Assembly (NCBI GenBank): GCA_963844575.1
Contig: CAWJOU010000005.1
Span: 1,674,001 to 1,738,000 of the forward strand
From: DASZUK01 sp963844575
GTDB taxonomy: Bacteria > Actinomycetota > Acidimicrobiia > Acidimicrobiales > RAAP-2
DNA: 64,000 nucleotides
Direction: 5' to 3'
A program made the position numbers and the translations under genes. Each line of letters starts with the position of its first letter. The first letter of the stretch is position 1. The notes under the pieces were generated by a model, which was not told the DNA's origin, made no database searches, and saw only the letters and a list, made by a program, of their open reading frames with translations. Positions 34,793-42,959 of this stretch are shown here, one piece after another.

Positions 34793-35220
34793 GCCGCCGT
34801 TACCGCTTCCGGTTGGCCGCCGTTCTCCGCGTGCGCCAGGCCGAGGAAGGGCAGGCCGCCGAGGCGCTACGACGGGCCAATACCCGGGTGCGCGAGCGGC
34901 TGGCCGTCCGTGACGAGGAGGCCGCCCGGTACCGGTCGCTCGCCGTCACCAGCGGCCCGATGACCGCGACCGAGCTGCGCCAGGAGCGGGCGGTCGCCGC
35001 GCTGGTCGCCGACACGGTGGCCGCCGCCGACCAGGCCGCCATGACCGCGGCCGCGAACGCCGCGCTGGCCCAGGTGGCATGGTCCGAGGCGGCCCGTCGG
35101 GTCACCGTGCTCGAGCGGCTGGACGAGCGCCGGCGGGCCGAGCACGCCGACGACGGACGGCGGGCCGAGATCACCGAGGTCGACGATCTCGTGACTGCCC
35201 GGCACGGGGTATCGGTATGA
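34789..35220 (+). CDS. fliJ: flagellar export protein FliJ
   Basis: 143 residues from GTG 34789, nearly all long helices: SRRYRFRLAAVLRVRQAEEG is the FliJ start ('f-f-L--vL--r---E'), followed by an Arg/Ala/Glu coiled coil. FliJ is the central stalk of the FliI ATPase ring and links it to FlhA. Sequence conservation is weak, but length, coiled-coil nature and place after fliI agree. ATGA overlap with the next gene. Confidence 0.88.
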   Translation: MSRRYRFRLAAVLRVRQAEEGQAAEALRRANTRVRERLAVRDEEAARYRSLAVTSGPMTATELRQERAVAALVADTVAAADQAAMTAAANAALAQVAWSEAARRVTVLERLDERRRAEHADDGRRAEITEVDDLVTARHGVSV

Positions 35221-36410
35221 CCGACACCCTCTCGGCGATCCAGGGATGGATCACACAGGTCCAGTCCCAGATGGCGAGCGTCCCGGCTCAGATGGACGAC
35301 GTGGCACCGACCGGCGACTTCGCGTCCGTGCTGACTCGCGTCGACTCGGTGCTCACCGCGGGTCCGTCGGCGGCGACTGCGTCGGGGACGACCGGCGCGG
35401 CCACACCGGATGCCCCGGTCACACCGTTCACGTCCGTCACATCGGCCACATCGGCCACATCGGCGAGAGCGGCGTACGGCACGGCGGCCACCGTCGGCCG
35501 CGGCTCGACCGGGCTGGGTACGTCGACCGGGCTGGCCGGCTCGTCGGCCGGCAATGCGGTCGTCAGCGAAGCCGAGCGGTTCGTCGGCACGCCGTACGTG
35601 TGGGGCGGCACCACCCCGGCCGGCTTCGACTGCTCCGGGCTCGTCCAGTACGTCTACGGGCAGCTCGGCGTCGATCTGCCCCGCACGAGCGAGGAGCAGG
35701 CCACCGTCGGCACCGCGGTACCGAGCTTGGCCGACGCCCAGCCGGGCGATCTCGTCTTCTTCGCCGGTAGCGACGGGACGACCACATCGCCCGGCCACGT
35801 CGGCATCTACGTCGGCCACGGCGAGATGATCGACGCGCCGTACACCGGTGCGGACGTCCGGATCGAACCGGTCGGCACGCCGGTCGCCATCCGCCGCGTC
35901 CTGCCGACGACAACGGCTGGCGCCAACGGTCTTGGCAACAACGGTCTTGGCGCCAACGGTCTTGGCGTCGCCGGGCTCACCGGGACGAGCGCGGCGGCGG
36001 CCGGTGCGGGGGCGACGGCTGGCAGCGGCGTGCCGGCCACACTGGCGCCGCTCTTCGTCCAGGCCGCCGGCCAGTACGGCGTCCCGGTCACCTTGCTCAC
36101 CGCGGTGGCCAAGCACGAGTCGGACTTCGAGCCGAACGCCGTCAGCTCGGCTGGCGCGGAAGGGATCATGCAGATCATGCCGGGCACCGCGGCCGGGCTC
36201 GGCATCAACCCCTTCGACCCGGCCCAGGCGATCGACGGGGCGGCCCAGCTGTTGTCCGGCTACATGACCCAGTTCGGTTCGATCCCACTGGCCCTCGCCG
36301 CGTACGACGCCGGTGCCGGCGCGGTGGAGGAGTACGGCGGCATCCCGCCGTACGCGGAGACGCAGAACTACGTCACGGCCATCATGCAGGCGATCGGCGG
36401 CACGGCGTGA
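35217..36410 (+). CDS. bifunctional cell-wall hydrolase: NlpC/P60 + lytic transglycosylase
   Basis: 397 residues from ATG 35217. The NlpC/P60 domain (about 115-230) has the catalytic Cys139 in FDCSG and His194 in GHVGIYVGHG. The SLT-type transglycosylase domain (about 272-395) has the catalytic Glu301 in AVAKHESDF and GIMQIMPGTAAGLG. The linker repeats NGLG four times (18-base repeat, about 35926-35970). There is no signal peptide; with fliJ before and fliK after, it may be exported by the flagellar system and clear peptidoglycan for the rod, the job FlgJ does elsewhere (inference). The N-terminal 110 residues are Ser/Thr/Ala-rich. Confidence 0.9.
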   Translation: MTDTLSAIQGWITQVQSQMASVPAQMDDVAPTGDFASVLTRVDSVLTAGPSAATASGTTGAATPDAPVTPFTSVTSATSATSARAAYGTAATVGRGSTGLGTSTGLAGSSAGNAVVSEAERFVGTPYVWGGTTPAGFDCSGLVQYVYGQLGVDLPRTSEEQATVGTAVPSLADAQPGDLVFFAGSDGTTTSPGHVGIYVGHGEMIDAPYTGADVRIEPVGTPVAIRRVLPTTTAGANGLGNNGLGANGLGVAGLTGTSAAAAGAGATAGSGVPATLAPLFVQAAGQYGVPVTLLTAVAKHESDFEPNAVSSAGAEGIMQIMPGTAAGLGINPFDPAQAIDGAAQLLSGYMTQFGSIPLALAAYDAGAGAVEEYGGIPPYAETQNYVTAIMQAIGGTA

Positions 36411-38023
36411 GCGTCGCCGCGCTGCCCGGACTGCCCGCCCCGGCGGCGCCGAACGTCGGTCCGGCGGGCTCGCCCGACGACCCGTCGCAAGGCGACGGCG
36501 CCGGTGGTGGGTTCCTCGCCGCCCTACGAGCCGCCACACCGGACCGCGACGCCAGCGCCCCTGGCGCCACGACCGCGGCCGACCAACCGCCTACTGGGCC
36601 GGCGTCCTCTGGGCCGGCGTCCTCTGGGCCGCCGCCCACGGGGCAGTCATCCGGTGGGCAGACGCCGCCGGCTGGCATCGACGGTCACTCCACCGCGGGT
36701 GCTGCCGCGACTGCGTCCTCAGTCAGCGACGGCACCGAGACGGCGGCAGTGACCGGTGACGGGAGCAGCAGTGCCCCAGGATCGGCGACGTCACCGACGA
36801 CGAGCCACCGTTCGCGGCACGGCCAGAAAGACGCCGCCGCCGAGGACGGGTCGACCGCGACCGCCCAACCGTCGTCCACCGGCACCGACAGCCCGGTGCC
36901 GACGAGCGGGTCCAACGGTCCGGCGACCTCGATCGGGAACAGCGGGCGGGCGACCGGGGCGGCGACATCGGCCGGCGGGCCGGCCGTCGACCCGAGCGTC
37001 GCGGTGGCCGCCGTCGACCCGGTGACGACGTCGGGCATCGCGACCACGTCGACTTCGGCGAGCAACTCGGGTCCCGACGGGGCCGCGGCTGCCGTGGGTA
37101 GCGCGGCGCCGGTCGCGACGACCGCCACCCTGGCCGCCGGCGACGGACCGGCCGGTGTCGCGCCAGCGTCCGGCGCCGTCACGGCGCCAGTCACGGCGCC
37201 GGTCGGACCTTCGACGACCTCGGCGCCGCCACCTGGGACGCCGACCAGCGGCGGCCCGGCGCCGGTCTCGAACTCGGCATCGGCGACCCAGCCCGCTGGC
37301 CCGACCGTCACGCCGTCCGGCCCGGCGTCGACGACGGACGCGACCACTGCCGCGACCACGGGGTCGACCCGGACGGCGCCTACCACCGAGCCGGCCGCCT
37401 CGACCGGACCGCCTACCGCGGCCGGTGGTTCGATCACACCCGCGGCCGGTCAGCCCGGTCCGGTCGCGGGGAGCTCACCGCCAGCCGGGACGGTGTCGGC
37501 CCCGCCGATCGCGATGACGCTGCCGGTCGCGCGCCCACCGTCGACGACGGAGATGCCGGGGGTGGCCGGTCAGCTCGTCGACGTCCTGTCGCCGCCCCGA
37601 CCGACGGCCGGTGGGACGTACACGGTGACGATCGCCCTCCATCCCGAAGAGCTCGGCGAGGTGCGGGCGACGGTGACGGCGGGCGAAGACCAGGTCACGG
37701 TCCGTCTGGTCGCCGCCACCGGCGACGGCGACGACGCCCTCCGCCAGGCCCTGTCGCAGCTCCACGCCGACCTTTCGGTCGGCGGCCAGCGGACGACCGT
37801 GACGGTCGGCGGGCACGGCGACGATGCGTCGACCGGATGGACGGCCGGGCAGCCGACGGCCGACGGCCAGGCCGACGGCCGCCCGGACGCCAAGAACGCG
37901 GCGACACCGACGAACGGGGCGTCGACCGGCGACGCCCTGGCGGGTCGTGGCGGGCCGCCGACCGGGTCGACGGTCGCCGACGGGACGACCGGCACCAAGC
38001 GGCTGATCGACGTGCGGGTGTAG
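36407..38023 (+). CDS. fliK: flagellar hook-length control protein FliK
   Basis: 538 residues, GTG start overlapping the hydrolase by 4 bases. The first 390 residues are low-complexity Ala/Gly/Pro/Ser/Thr, typical of the FliK ruler. The C-terminal Flg_hook domain (about 400-470) has YTVTIALHPEELGEVRATVT, the conserved 'L-L-P--LG-v-v-l' pattern. FliK is exported during hook growth and switches FlhB specificity at the right length. A 15-18 base duplication codes GPASSGPASSGP at about 36597-36632. The sequence after the domain is unconserved. Confidence 0.88.
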   Translation: MSVAALPGLPAPAAPNVGPAGSPDDPSQGDGAGGGFLAALRAATPDRDASAPGATTAADQPPTGPASSGPASSGPPPTGQSSGGQTPPAGIDGHSTAGAAATASSVSDGTETAAVTGDGSSSAPGSATSPTTSHRSRHGQKDAAAEDGSTATAQPSSTGTDSPVPTSGSNGPATSIGNSGRATGAATSAGGPAVDPSVAVAAVDPVTTSGIATTSTSASNSGPDGAAAAVGSAAPVATTATLAAGDGPAGVAPASGAVTAPVTAPVGPSTTSAPPPGTPTSGGPAPVSNSASATQPAGPTVTPSGPASTTDATTAATTGSTRTAPTTEPAASTGPPTAAGGSITPAAGQPGPVAGSSPPAGTVSAPPIAMTLPVARPPSTTEMPGVAGQLVDVLSPPRPTAGGTYTVTIALHPEELGEVRATVTAGEDQVTVRLVAATGDGDDALRQALSQLHADLSVGGQRTTVTVGGHGDDASTGWTAGQPTADGQADGRPDAKNAATPTNGASTGDALAGRGGPPTGSTVADGTTGTKRLIDVRV

Positions 38024-38075
38024 CGGTGCGACGGCACCAGAGCGGTGGGTTCGCCGGAGGACGAGGAGGACGGCA

Positions 38076-38534
38076 ATGACGATCGGATCGATCACCAACT
38101 CGACGGCCGCGCCAGCGGCGGCCGGCACGTCTGCGGCCGGTACGTCGGGAACGAGCTCGTCGACATCGACGACAAACTCGAACGAGGTCAGCCAGCTCGA
38201 CAACCCTGACCTGTTCATCAAGTTGTTGATGGCCGAGCTGGAGAACCAGAGCCCGACAAGCCCGACGACACCGAGCTCGATCCTCCAGCAGACCTCCGAG
38301 CTCTCACAGGTGGAGGCGGTCACGTCGATGACGAAGGCCGTCGACCAGCAGGAGCAGGTCTCGGAGAACAGCGAGGCGACGAGCCTCGTCGGTCAGCAGG
38401 TGACGGCGGTCGTCGGCGGGACCACGGTCAGCGGCGCCGTCTCGGACGTGACCCTCAGCAGCTCGGGGTCGCCCGTGCTCGACGTCGGCGGGACGCAGGT
38501 CCCGCTCTCGTCGGTGACCCAGGTCGGGAGCTGA
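38076..38534 (+). CDS. flgD: flagellar hook capping protein FlgD
   Basis: 152 residues, ATG with GGAGGA upstream. QLDNPDLFIKLLMAELENQS is the FlgD signature ('FL-LL-tQLknQdP'), and QTSELSQVEAVTSMTKAVD follows. The C-terminal part keeps the start of the Fn3/Tudor region (SLVGQQVTAVVGGTTVSG) but stops early, so this is a short FlgD. It scaffolds hook polymerisation and is exported, then discarded. Placed between fliK and flgE as usual. Confidence 0.92.
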   Translation: MTIGSITNSTAAPAAAGTSAAGTSGTSSSTSTTNSNEVSQLDNPDLFIKLLMAELENQSPTSPTTPSSILQQTSELSQVEAVTSMTKAVDQQEQVSENSEATSLVGQQVTAVVGGTTVSGAVSDVTLSSSGSPVLDVGGTQVPLSSVTQVGS

Positions 38535-38637
38535 CCTCTCGATCGTCCCGTCCACGACCAAGCGAACCGTACGACCCAATCAGCCAGCCCGACGCAGTTC
38601 GAAGAACGACCCAGCAACGAGTGACAGGAGCAGAACC

Positions 38638-39942
38638 ATGGCAGAGCGTTCCCTTCTCGCAGCGGTCTCCGGCATCGATGCCAACCAGACCCTGCTCGAC
38701 GAGATCGGCGACAACATCGCCAACGCCGACACCGTCGGCTACAAGGCCGGCCAGGTCGAGTTCGGCGACCTGCTGAGCGAGCAGATCGCCGGGGCGACCG
38801 CGCCGGGGGCCACGTCCGGCGGGACGAACCCGGTGGCCGTCGGGTCCGGCGTGCTCGTCACCTCGGTCGGCACCGACCTGACAGAGGGCTCGCTCGAGTC
38901 GACCGGCAACCCCAACGACGTGGCCATCCAGGGGTCCGGGTACCTCGTCGTCGACAAGGGCGGCCAACAGCTCTACACCCGGGACGGTGCGCTGACACCG
39001 GACGCGGCCGGCAACCTGACCGTCGACGGCGGGGTCGTGATGGGCTGGGCGGCCAACGCGGCGGGGACAATCAACACGAACGCCCCGCTGACGGCCATCC
39101 AGATCCCGACCGGCCAGACGATCGGGGCGACGGCGACGACCGAGCTGACGCTCGGCGGGAACCTCCCGGCCTGGGACGGCGTGGGGACGCCGCCGTCGAT
39201 CACGGTCACGACATACGGCTACGACTCCCTCGGCGCGGTCGTCCCGGTGACGTTCACGTTCACCGGCGTGGCCGGGACGGCCAATCAGTGGACGATCCAG
39301 GGGACGGTGCCGAACCCGGGCGGTGGGACCGACGACCTCTTCACCGCGACAACACTGCCGAAGATGACCTTCAACCCGACGACCGGCCAGATCACAGCGA
39401 TCACCGGGGCCACAGTCGGGGCCAACGGCGCACTGTCGTTGAAGGTCAACACCATGCCGGCCGGGTACACGTTCCCGACAGGCGACACGTGGAGCGTCGA
39501 CTTCCCGGCGCCCGGATCGACCGGCTCGGTGACCCAGTACGACAGCCAGCAGACGCTCGGCGTCCGCGGCCAGGACGGCTACCCGGCCGGCGCGCTCGAG
39601 AGCTACTCGATCAGCAGCGACGGGGTGATCACCGGCTCGTTCTCCAACGGCCAGACCCGGGCGATCGCCCAGCTCGCCATGGCGTCGTTCGCCAACCCCG
39701 GTGGACTGGTGGACCAGGGTGGCGGGCTGTTCGCCACCACCCCCAACTCGGGCCAGGCCCAGGTCGGCGTGGCCGGCACCGGCGTGCTCGGCACCCTGCT
39801 CGGCGGCCAGCTGGAGCAGTCGAACGTCGACATGGGCACCGAGCTGACCGACCTCATCACCGCCCAGGAGGCGTACGAAGCGAACACGAAGGTGGTGACG
39901 ACCACCGAGCAGGCGGTGCAGGCGCTCGAGACGATGAGCTGA
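38638..39942 (+). CDS. flgE: flagellar hook protein FlgE
   Basis: 434 residues, ATG with AGGAG upstream. N-terminal GDNIANADTVGYKAGQVEFG is the rod/hook motif, and C-terminal LTDLITAQEAYEANTKVVTT the matching helix. Between them is the FlgE central region (GYLVVDKGGQQLYTRDGAL, and YDSQQTLGVRGQDGYPAGAL). It polymerises into the hook. There are 103 bases between flgD and this gene in which I see no clear promoter. Confidence 0.95.
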   Translation: MAERSLLAAVSGIDANQTLLDEIGDNIANADTVGYKAGQVEFGDLLSEQIAGATAPGATSGGTNPVAVGSGVLVTSVGTDLTEGSLESTGNPNDVAIQGSGYLVVDKGGQQLYTRDGALTPDAAGNLTVDGGVVMGWAANAAGTINTNAPLTAIQIPTGQTIGATATTELTLGGNLPAWDGVGTPPSITVTTYGYDSLGAVVPVTFTFTGVAGTANQWTIQGTVPNPGGGTDDLFTATTLPKMTFNPTTGQITAITGATVGANGALSLKVNTMPAGYTFPTGDTWSVDFPAPGSTGSVTQYDSQQTLGVRGQDGYPAGALESYSISSDGVITGSFSNGQTRAIAQLAMASFANPGGLVDQGGGLFATTPNSGQAQVGVAGTGVLGTLLGGQLEQSNVDMGTELTDLITAQEAYEANTKVVTTTEQAVQALETMS

Positions 39943-39975
39943 TCACCGCGAGCGAGCTGATCGGCGAATTCGGGC

Positions 39976-40003
39976 TCAAGTACCCGCCCGGACGTGCCGA
40001 TAG
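39976..40003 (+). promoter_or_regulatory. sigma-28-type promoter for fliM-fliN-fliOPQR-flhB
   Basis: TCAA (39976-39979), 16 bases, GCCGATAG (39996-40003), identical in both boxes to the site before flbD. It lies in the 210-base gap after flgE and would give a leader of about 140 bases before fliM. Confidence 0.72.
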
Positions 40004-40152
40004 GCAGGGTGCGCGCCAAGACGGCGGCCCAGGAGCACCGGCCACGGACGGGTCCGGACCGATGAGCACTGCAGGTCGACGTCGTGGGGTCGCGCCATGG
40101 GCACGAGCAACAACCGAGGATCGAGGGCGGTAGGGCACCGGACGGTGGTCCG

Positions 40153-41125
40153 GTGACGCCGGTCATCCTGTCCGGCGACCCGAGGGTCCGCCGGTACGAC
40201 TTCAACCACCAAGAAGCGATCGACCGGGCCCGGCTCCGCCGGCTGCAGCCGGTCTTCGATGCGCTCGCTCACCGCATGGCCGGCTCGCTGACCGGGAACC
40301 TGCGCCGCCCCGTCCACATCACCGCCGTCGGCTTCGAGCAGGCGCCCTGGGAGGAGTACGCCGGGGCCATGGAGGACCCGACGTTCCTGGCCAGTGCGTC
40401 GGTCATCGGCCCGGACGGCCGTTTCGTGCTCCACCTGCCGGTCGAGCTCGTCCTGGCCCTCGTCGACATCCAGCTCGGTGGCGAAGGCGGCGCCCAGCCG
40501 GAGCGGCTGACGTTGACGGACATCGAGCACGCACTGGCCGGGTCGCTCGTCGAGGATCTCTTCGCGGTCCTGCCGACCGCGTTCGACGCCTTCATCGACC
40601 TCGGGATCGGTGTCATCCAGACGACGCGGCAGCAGCATCTACCTGAAACTCGGCCGGCCGGGCGAGATGTGCCTGCTGGTCGAGCTGCGGCTCGGCATCG
40701 GCGACGCGCCGGACCGGACGCTCCACCTCGGCATCCCGCTCACCGTCCTCCATCCGATCCTCGAGGCGTTCGAGCGGCTGCAGAACGCCGAAGGCCGGGA
40801 GCTGCCGACCGGGTCGACGACCGCCCAGCAGCGGCTGCTCGAGGTACCGGTCGACCTGGAGGTCGCCTACCCGTCGATCGGCCTGACCCCGACCGAGCTG
40901 CTCGGCCTCCGGGTCGGCGACGTGATCTCGCTCCATCAGGACAAGGAGGAGACGCCGTCCCACGACATCGTCGTCGGCGGCGTCCTCTTCGGGCGCGGCG
41001 TCCTGGTGGAGCACGGGAAGCGGTTGGCCTGCACGATAACGAGCTCGATGGGCACGAGCTCGATGGGCACGAGCTCGATGGGCACGAACTGGATGGACGC
41101 GAGCGTGGAGAAGGAGATCCGATGA
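40153..41125 (+). CDS. fliM: flagellar motor switch protein FliM, broken by a frameshift
   Basis: From GTG 40153 the frame reads the FliM middle domain (YDFNHQEAIDRARLRRLQPV, LVDIQLGGEGGAQPERLTLT) to LGIGVIQTTRQ near 40630. It then continues in the +1 frame as SIYLKLGRPGEMCLLVELRL and GLRVGDVISLHQ, the rest of FliM, ending at 41125 over the fliN start (ATGA). Removing one base near 40625-40635 gives 323 residues. The CheY-binding EIDALL motif at the usual N-terminus is not seen, nor is it encoded upstream. The C-tail repeats SSMGT from a 15-base repeat. Confidence 0.88.
41039..41098 (+). repeat. 15-base tandem repeat at the 3' end of fliM
   Basis: Three exact copies of acgagctcgatgggc and a fourth with changes. 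They code SSMGT repeats in the fliM frame. Slippage here would change tail length by five residues per unit without frame loss. Confidence 0.85.
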
Positions 41126-41430
41126 ACGACGAGGTTCCGGTCGGCGTACCGCTGGTGTCGGCGCCACTACCGCTGGAGGCGTTGCACGACGTCGAGCTGA
41201 AGGTCGAGGTCGTGCTCGGCCGGGCCCGGCTGCCGCTGCGCGATCTGCTCGGCGCCCACCCGGGGACGACGATCGAGCTCGACCGGACGGTCCACAGTTC
41301 GGTCGACGTGATGGTCAACGGGACGCTGTTCGCCCGGGCCGAGATGGTCGTCGTCGACGACGCGGAGATCGGCGTACAGATCACCGAAGTCGTCGGGATC
41401 GACGTGCCCAAAGACGGGCGGCTCGGCTGA
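41122..41430 (+). CDS. fliN: flagellar motor switch protein FliN
   Basis: 102 residues from ATG 41122, with AAGGAG upstream. It is a single SpoA/FliN domain: DVELKVEVVLGRARLPLRDL, then VDVMVNGTLFARAEMVVVDD and GVQITEVVG at the end. FliN forms the bottom of the C-ring and docks FliH for export. ATGA overlap with fliM and a one-base TGATG junction with fliO. Short form, as in Gram-negative FliN, without the CheC-like N-terminal domain of Bacillus FliY. Confidence 0.95.
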   Translation: MNDEVPVGVPLVSAPLPLEALHDVELKVEVVLGRARLPLRDLLGAHPGTTIELDRTVHSSVDVMVNGTLFARAEMVVVDDAEIGVQITEVVGIDVPKDGRLG

Positions 41431-41954
41431 TGGGCGGTCCTGGCGTCCTGGTCGCCGCGTCGGCGACCCACGGCCTGCTGATCGCCAGCCAGTCCACGAC
41501 GACGGCGCCGGACATCTCGATCGGCCACGTCCTCTTGCAGATGGTGATCGCTTTGCTCATCGTCGTCGGCGGGATCTGGGGGTTCAGCAAGATCATGCGT
41601 CGTGGTGGTCGGTTCGGCGCGACGGCCGGCCGAGGGCGTCACAAGGCCCCGGTCCCCGGCCTGACCGTCCTCAGCCGCCAGCCGATCGGCAAGGGCAAGT
41701 CGATCGCCGTCGTCCAGGCCGGTTCCCGGCGGTTCCTCGTCGGCATCTCCGAGTCCGGTCTCAACCCACTCGGCGAGATCGAGCCGAACGACGAACCCGT
41801 CTCGCCGGCCGGTAACCCGCTGGCTGGCATCAGCTCGGCCGCCAACGGCCGGCCGGCCAACGGCCCGGCGGCCGACCTGCGGTCGCCCAACGGCGTGGCC
41901 GGTGCTGCCGCCACGTGGTTGGACAGCCTCCGAGAGGCGACCGTCCGGCGTTGA
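41430..41954 (+). CDS. fliO: flagellar biosynthesis protein FliO
   Basis: 174 residues, ATG sharing one base with the fliN stop. One membrane helix (about 33-53) is followed by a basic segment and a small domain with LTVLSRQPIGKGKSIAVVQA and FLVGISESGLNPL, the FliO pattern ('l-lGp-k-l-vv-vg---lliGvt'). The tail is Gly/Ala/Asn-rich. FliO helps assemble the FliP ring. The order N-O-P-Q-R supports the call. Confidence 0.9.
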   Translation: MGGPGVLVAASATHGLLIASQSTTTAPDISIGHVLLQMVIALLIVVGGIWGFSKIMRRGGRFGATAGRGRHKAPVPGLTVLSRQPIGKGKSIAVVQAGSRRFLVGISESGLNPLGEIEPNDEPVSPAGNPLAGISSAANGRPANGPAADLRSPNGVAGAAATWLDSLREATVRR

Positions 41955-41988
41955 GCCGGACCGTCCCGACGAACTCGCGAAAGCCTCC

Positions 41989-42684
41989 GTGATCCCGCTG
42001 CCGCCGCTGCTGCTGTCGGCGACCAATCAGATCACGATCAACCTCGGGAAGAGCTTGACGAAGCCGTCGTCGAGCATCCTGATCATCCTGGCCCTGGCCG
42101 TCCTCACCCTGGCGCCGTCGATCCTGATCCTGCTCACCGGGTTCACCCGGATCGTGATCGTCCTGGGCCTGACCCGCCAAGCGCTCGGCCTCCAGACAAT
42201 CCCGCCCAACCAGGTGCTCGTCGGCATCGCCCTCTTCATCAGCCTGTTCCTGATGGCGCCGACGATCTCGACGGTCAACCACGTCGCCCTCCAGCCCTAT
42301 CTGCACGGCGACATCACCGCGTCGCAGGCCTACGACCGGGCCGAGGTCCCGATCAAGACGTGGATGCTCAAGCAGACCGGCCAGGAAGAGCTGGCGTTCA
42401 CGGCCAACGTGGCGCACGAGAAGGCGACAAAGCCGATGCAGGTGTCGCTGGCCGCCATCATCCCGGCCTACCTGCTGTCGGAGCTGCGGAGCGCCTTCAT
42501 CATCGGCTTCGTCATCTTCATCCCGTTCTTGATCATCGATCTCATCGTCGCGTCCACGTTGATGGCGATGGGGATCGTCATGTTGCCACCGACGCTCGTC
42601 TCGCTGCCGTTCAAGCTGCTGCTCTTCGTGCTGGTGGACGGCTGGGTGCTGGTGACGCAGACGTTGGTCACGAGCTTCCGGTGA
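41989..42684 (+). CDS. fliP: flagellar export gate protein FliP
   Basis: 231 residues from GTG 41989. Conserved FliP sequence: LTLAPSILILLTGFTRIVIV, QTIPPNQVLVGIALFISLFL, then the C-terminal IIPAYLLSELRSAFIIGFVI and DLIVASTLMAMGI. Four membrane helices. FliP forms the pentameric core of the export channel with FliQ and FliR. The ribosome site is weak, so the start could be a few codons off; no signal peptide is evident, unlike E. coli FliP. GTGA overlap with fliQ. Confidence 0.96.
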   Translation: MIPLPPLLLSATNQITINLGKSLTKPSSSILIILALAVLTLAPSILILLTGFTRIVIVLGLTRQALGLQTIPPNQVLVGIALFISLFLMAPTISTVNHVALQPYLHGDITASQAYDRAEVPIKTWMLKQTGQEELAFTANVAHEKATKPMQVSLAAIIPAYLLSELRSAFIIGFVIFIPFLIIDLIVASTLMAMGIVMLPPTLVSLPFKLLLFVLVDGWVLVTQTLVTSFR

Positions 42685-42956
42685 ACGAGCAGGTCGCCAT
42701 CCATCTGGCCGCGGGCGCGATGACGACCGCGGCCAAGATCGCCGCGCCGATCCTGCTGTCGGCGATGATCGTCGGTCTGGCCGTCTCCCTCTTCCAGTCG
42801 GTGACCCAGATCCAGGAGATGACGCTGACGTTCGTGCCGAAGCTGCTGGTCGTCGCCCTGGTGATCGGCCTGGCCGGCCACTGGATGCTCGGGCAGTTCG
42901 TGGGCTACGTCCACGAGCTCTTCAGTCAGGTGCCACAGCTCATCGGGACAGGGTGA
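42681..42956 (+). CDS. fliQ: flagellar export gate protein FliQ
   Basis: 91 residues from GTG 42681. Two membrane helices (about 17-38 and 52-74), with ILLSAMIVGLAVSLFQSVTQ and IQEMTLTFVPKLL being the family core. FliQ packs around the FliP-FliR channel. Length matches FliQ exactly. Three bases before fliR. Confidence 0.96.
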   Translation: MNEQVAIHLAAGAMTTAAKIAAPILLSAMIVGLAVSLFQSVTQIQEMTLTFVPKLLVVALVIGLAGHWMLGQFVGYVHELFSQVPQLIGTG

Positions 42957-42959
42957 CCG

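Noticed and set aside
31690..41125. Programmed +1 frameshifting in fliG and fliM
   Set aside because: No known shift site such as a slow codon next to a stop is seen, and the shared insertion type fits sequencing error better. Kept only as a finding to test.
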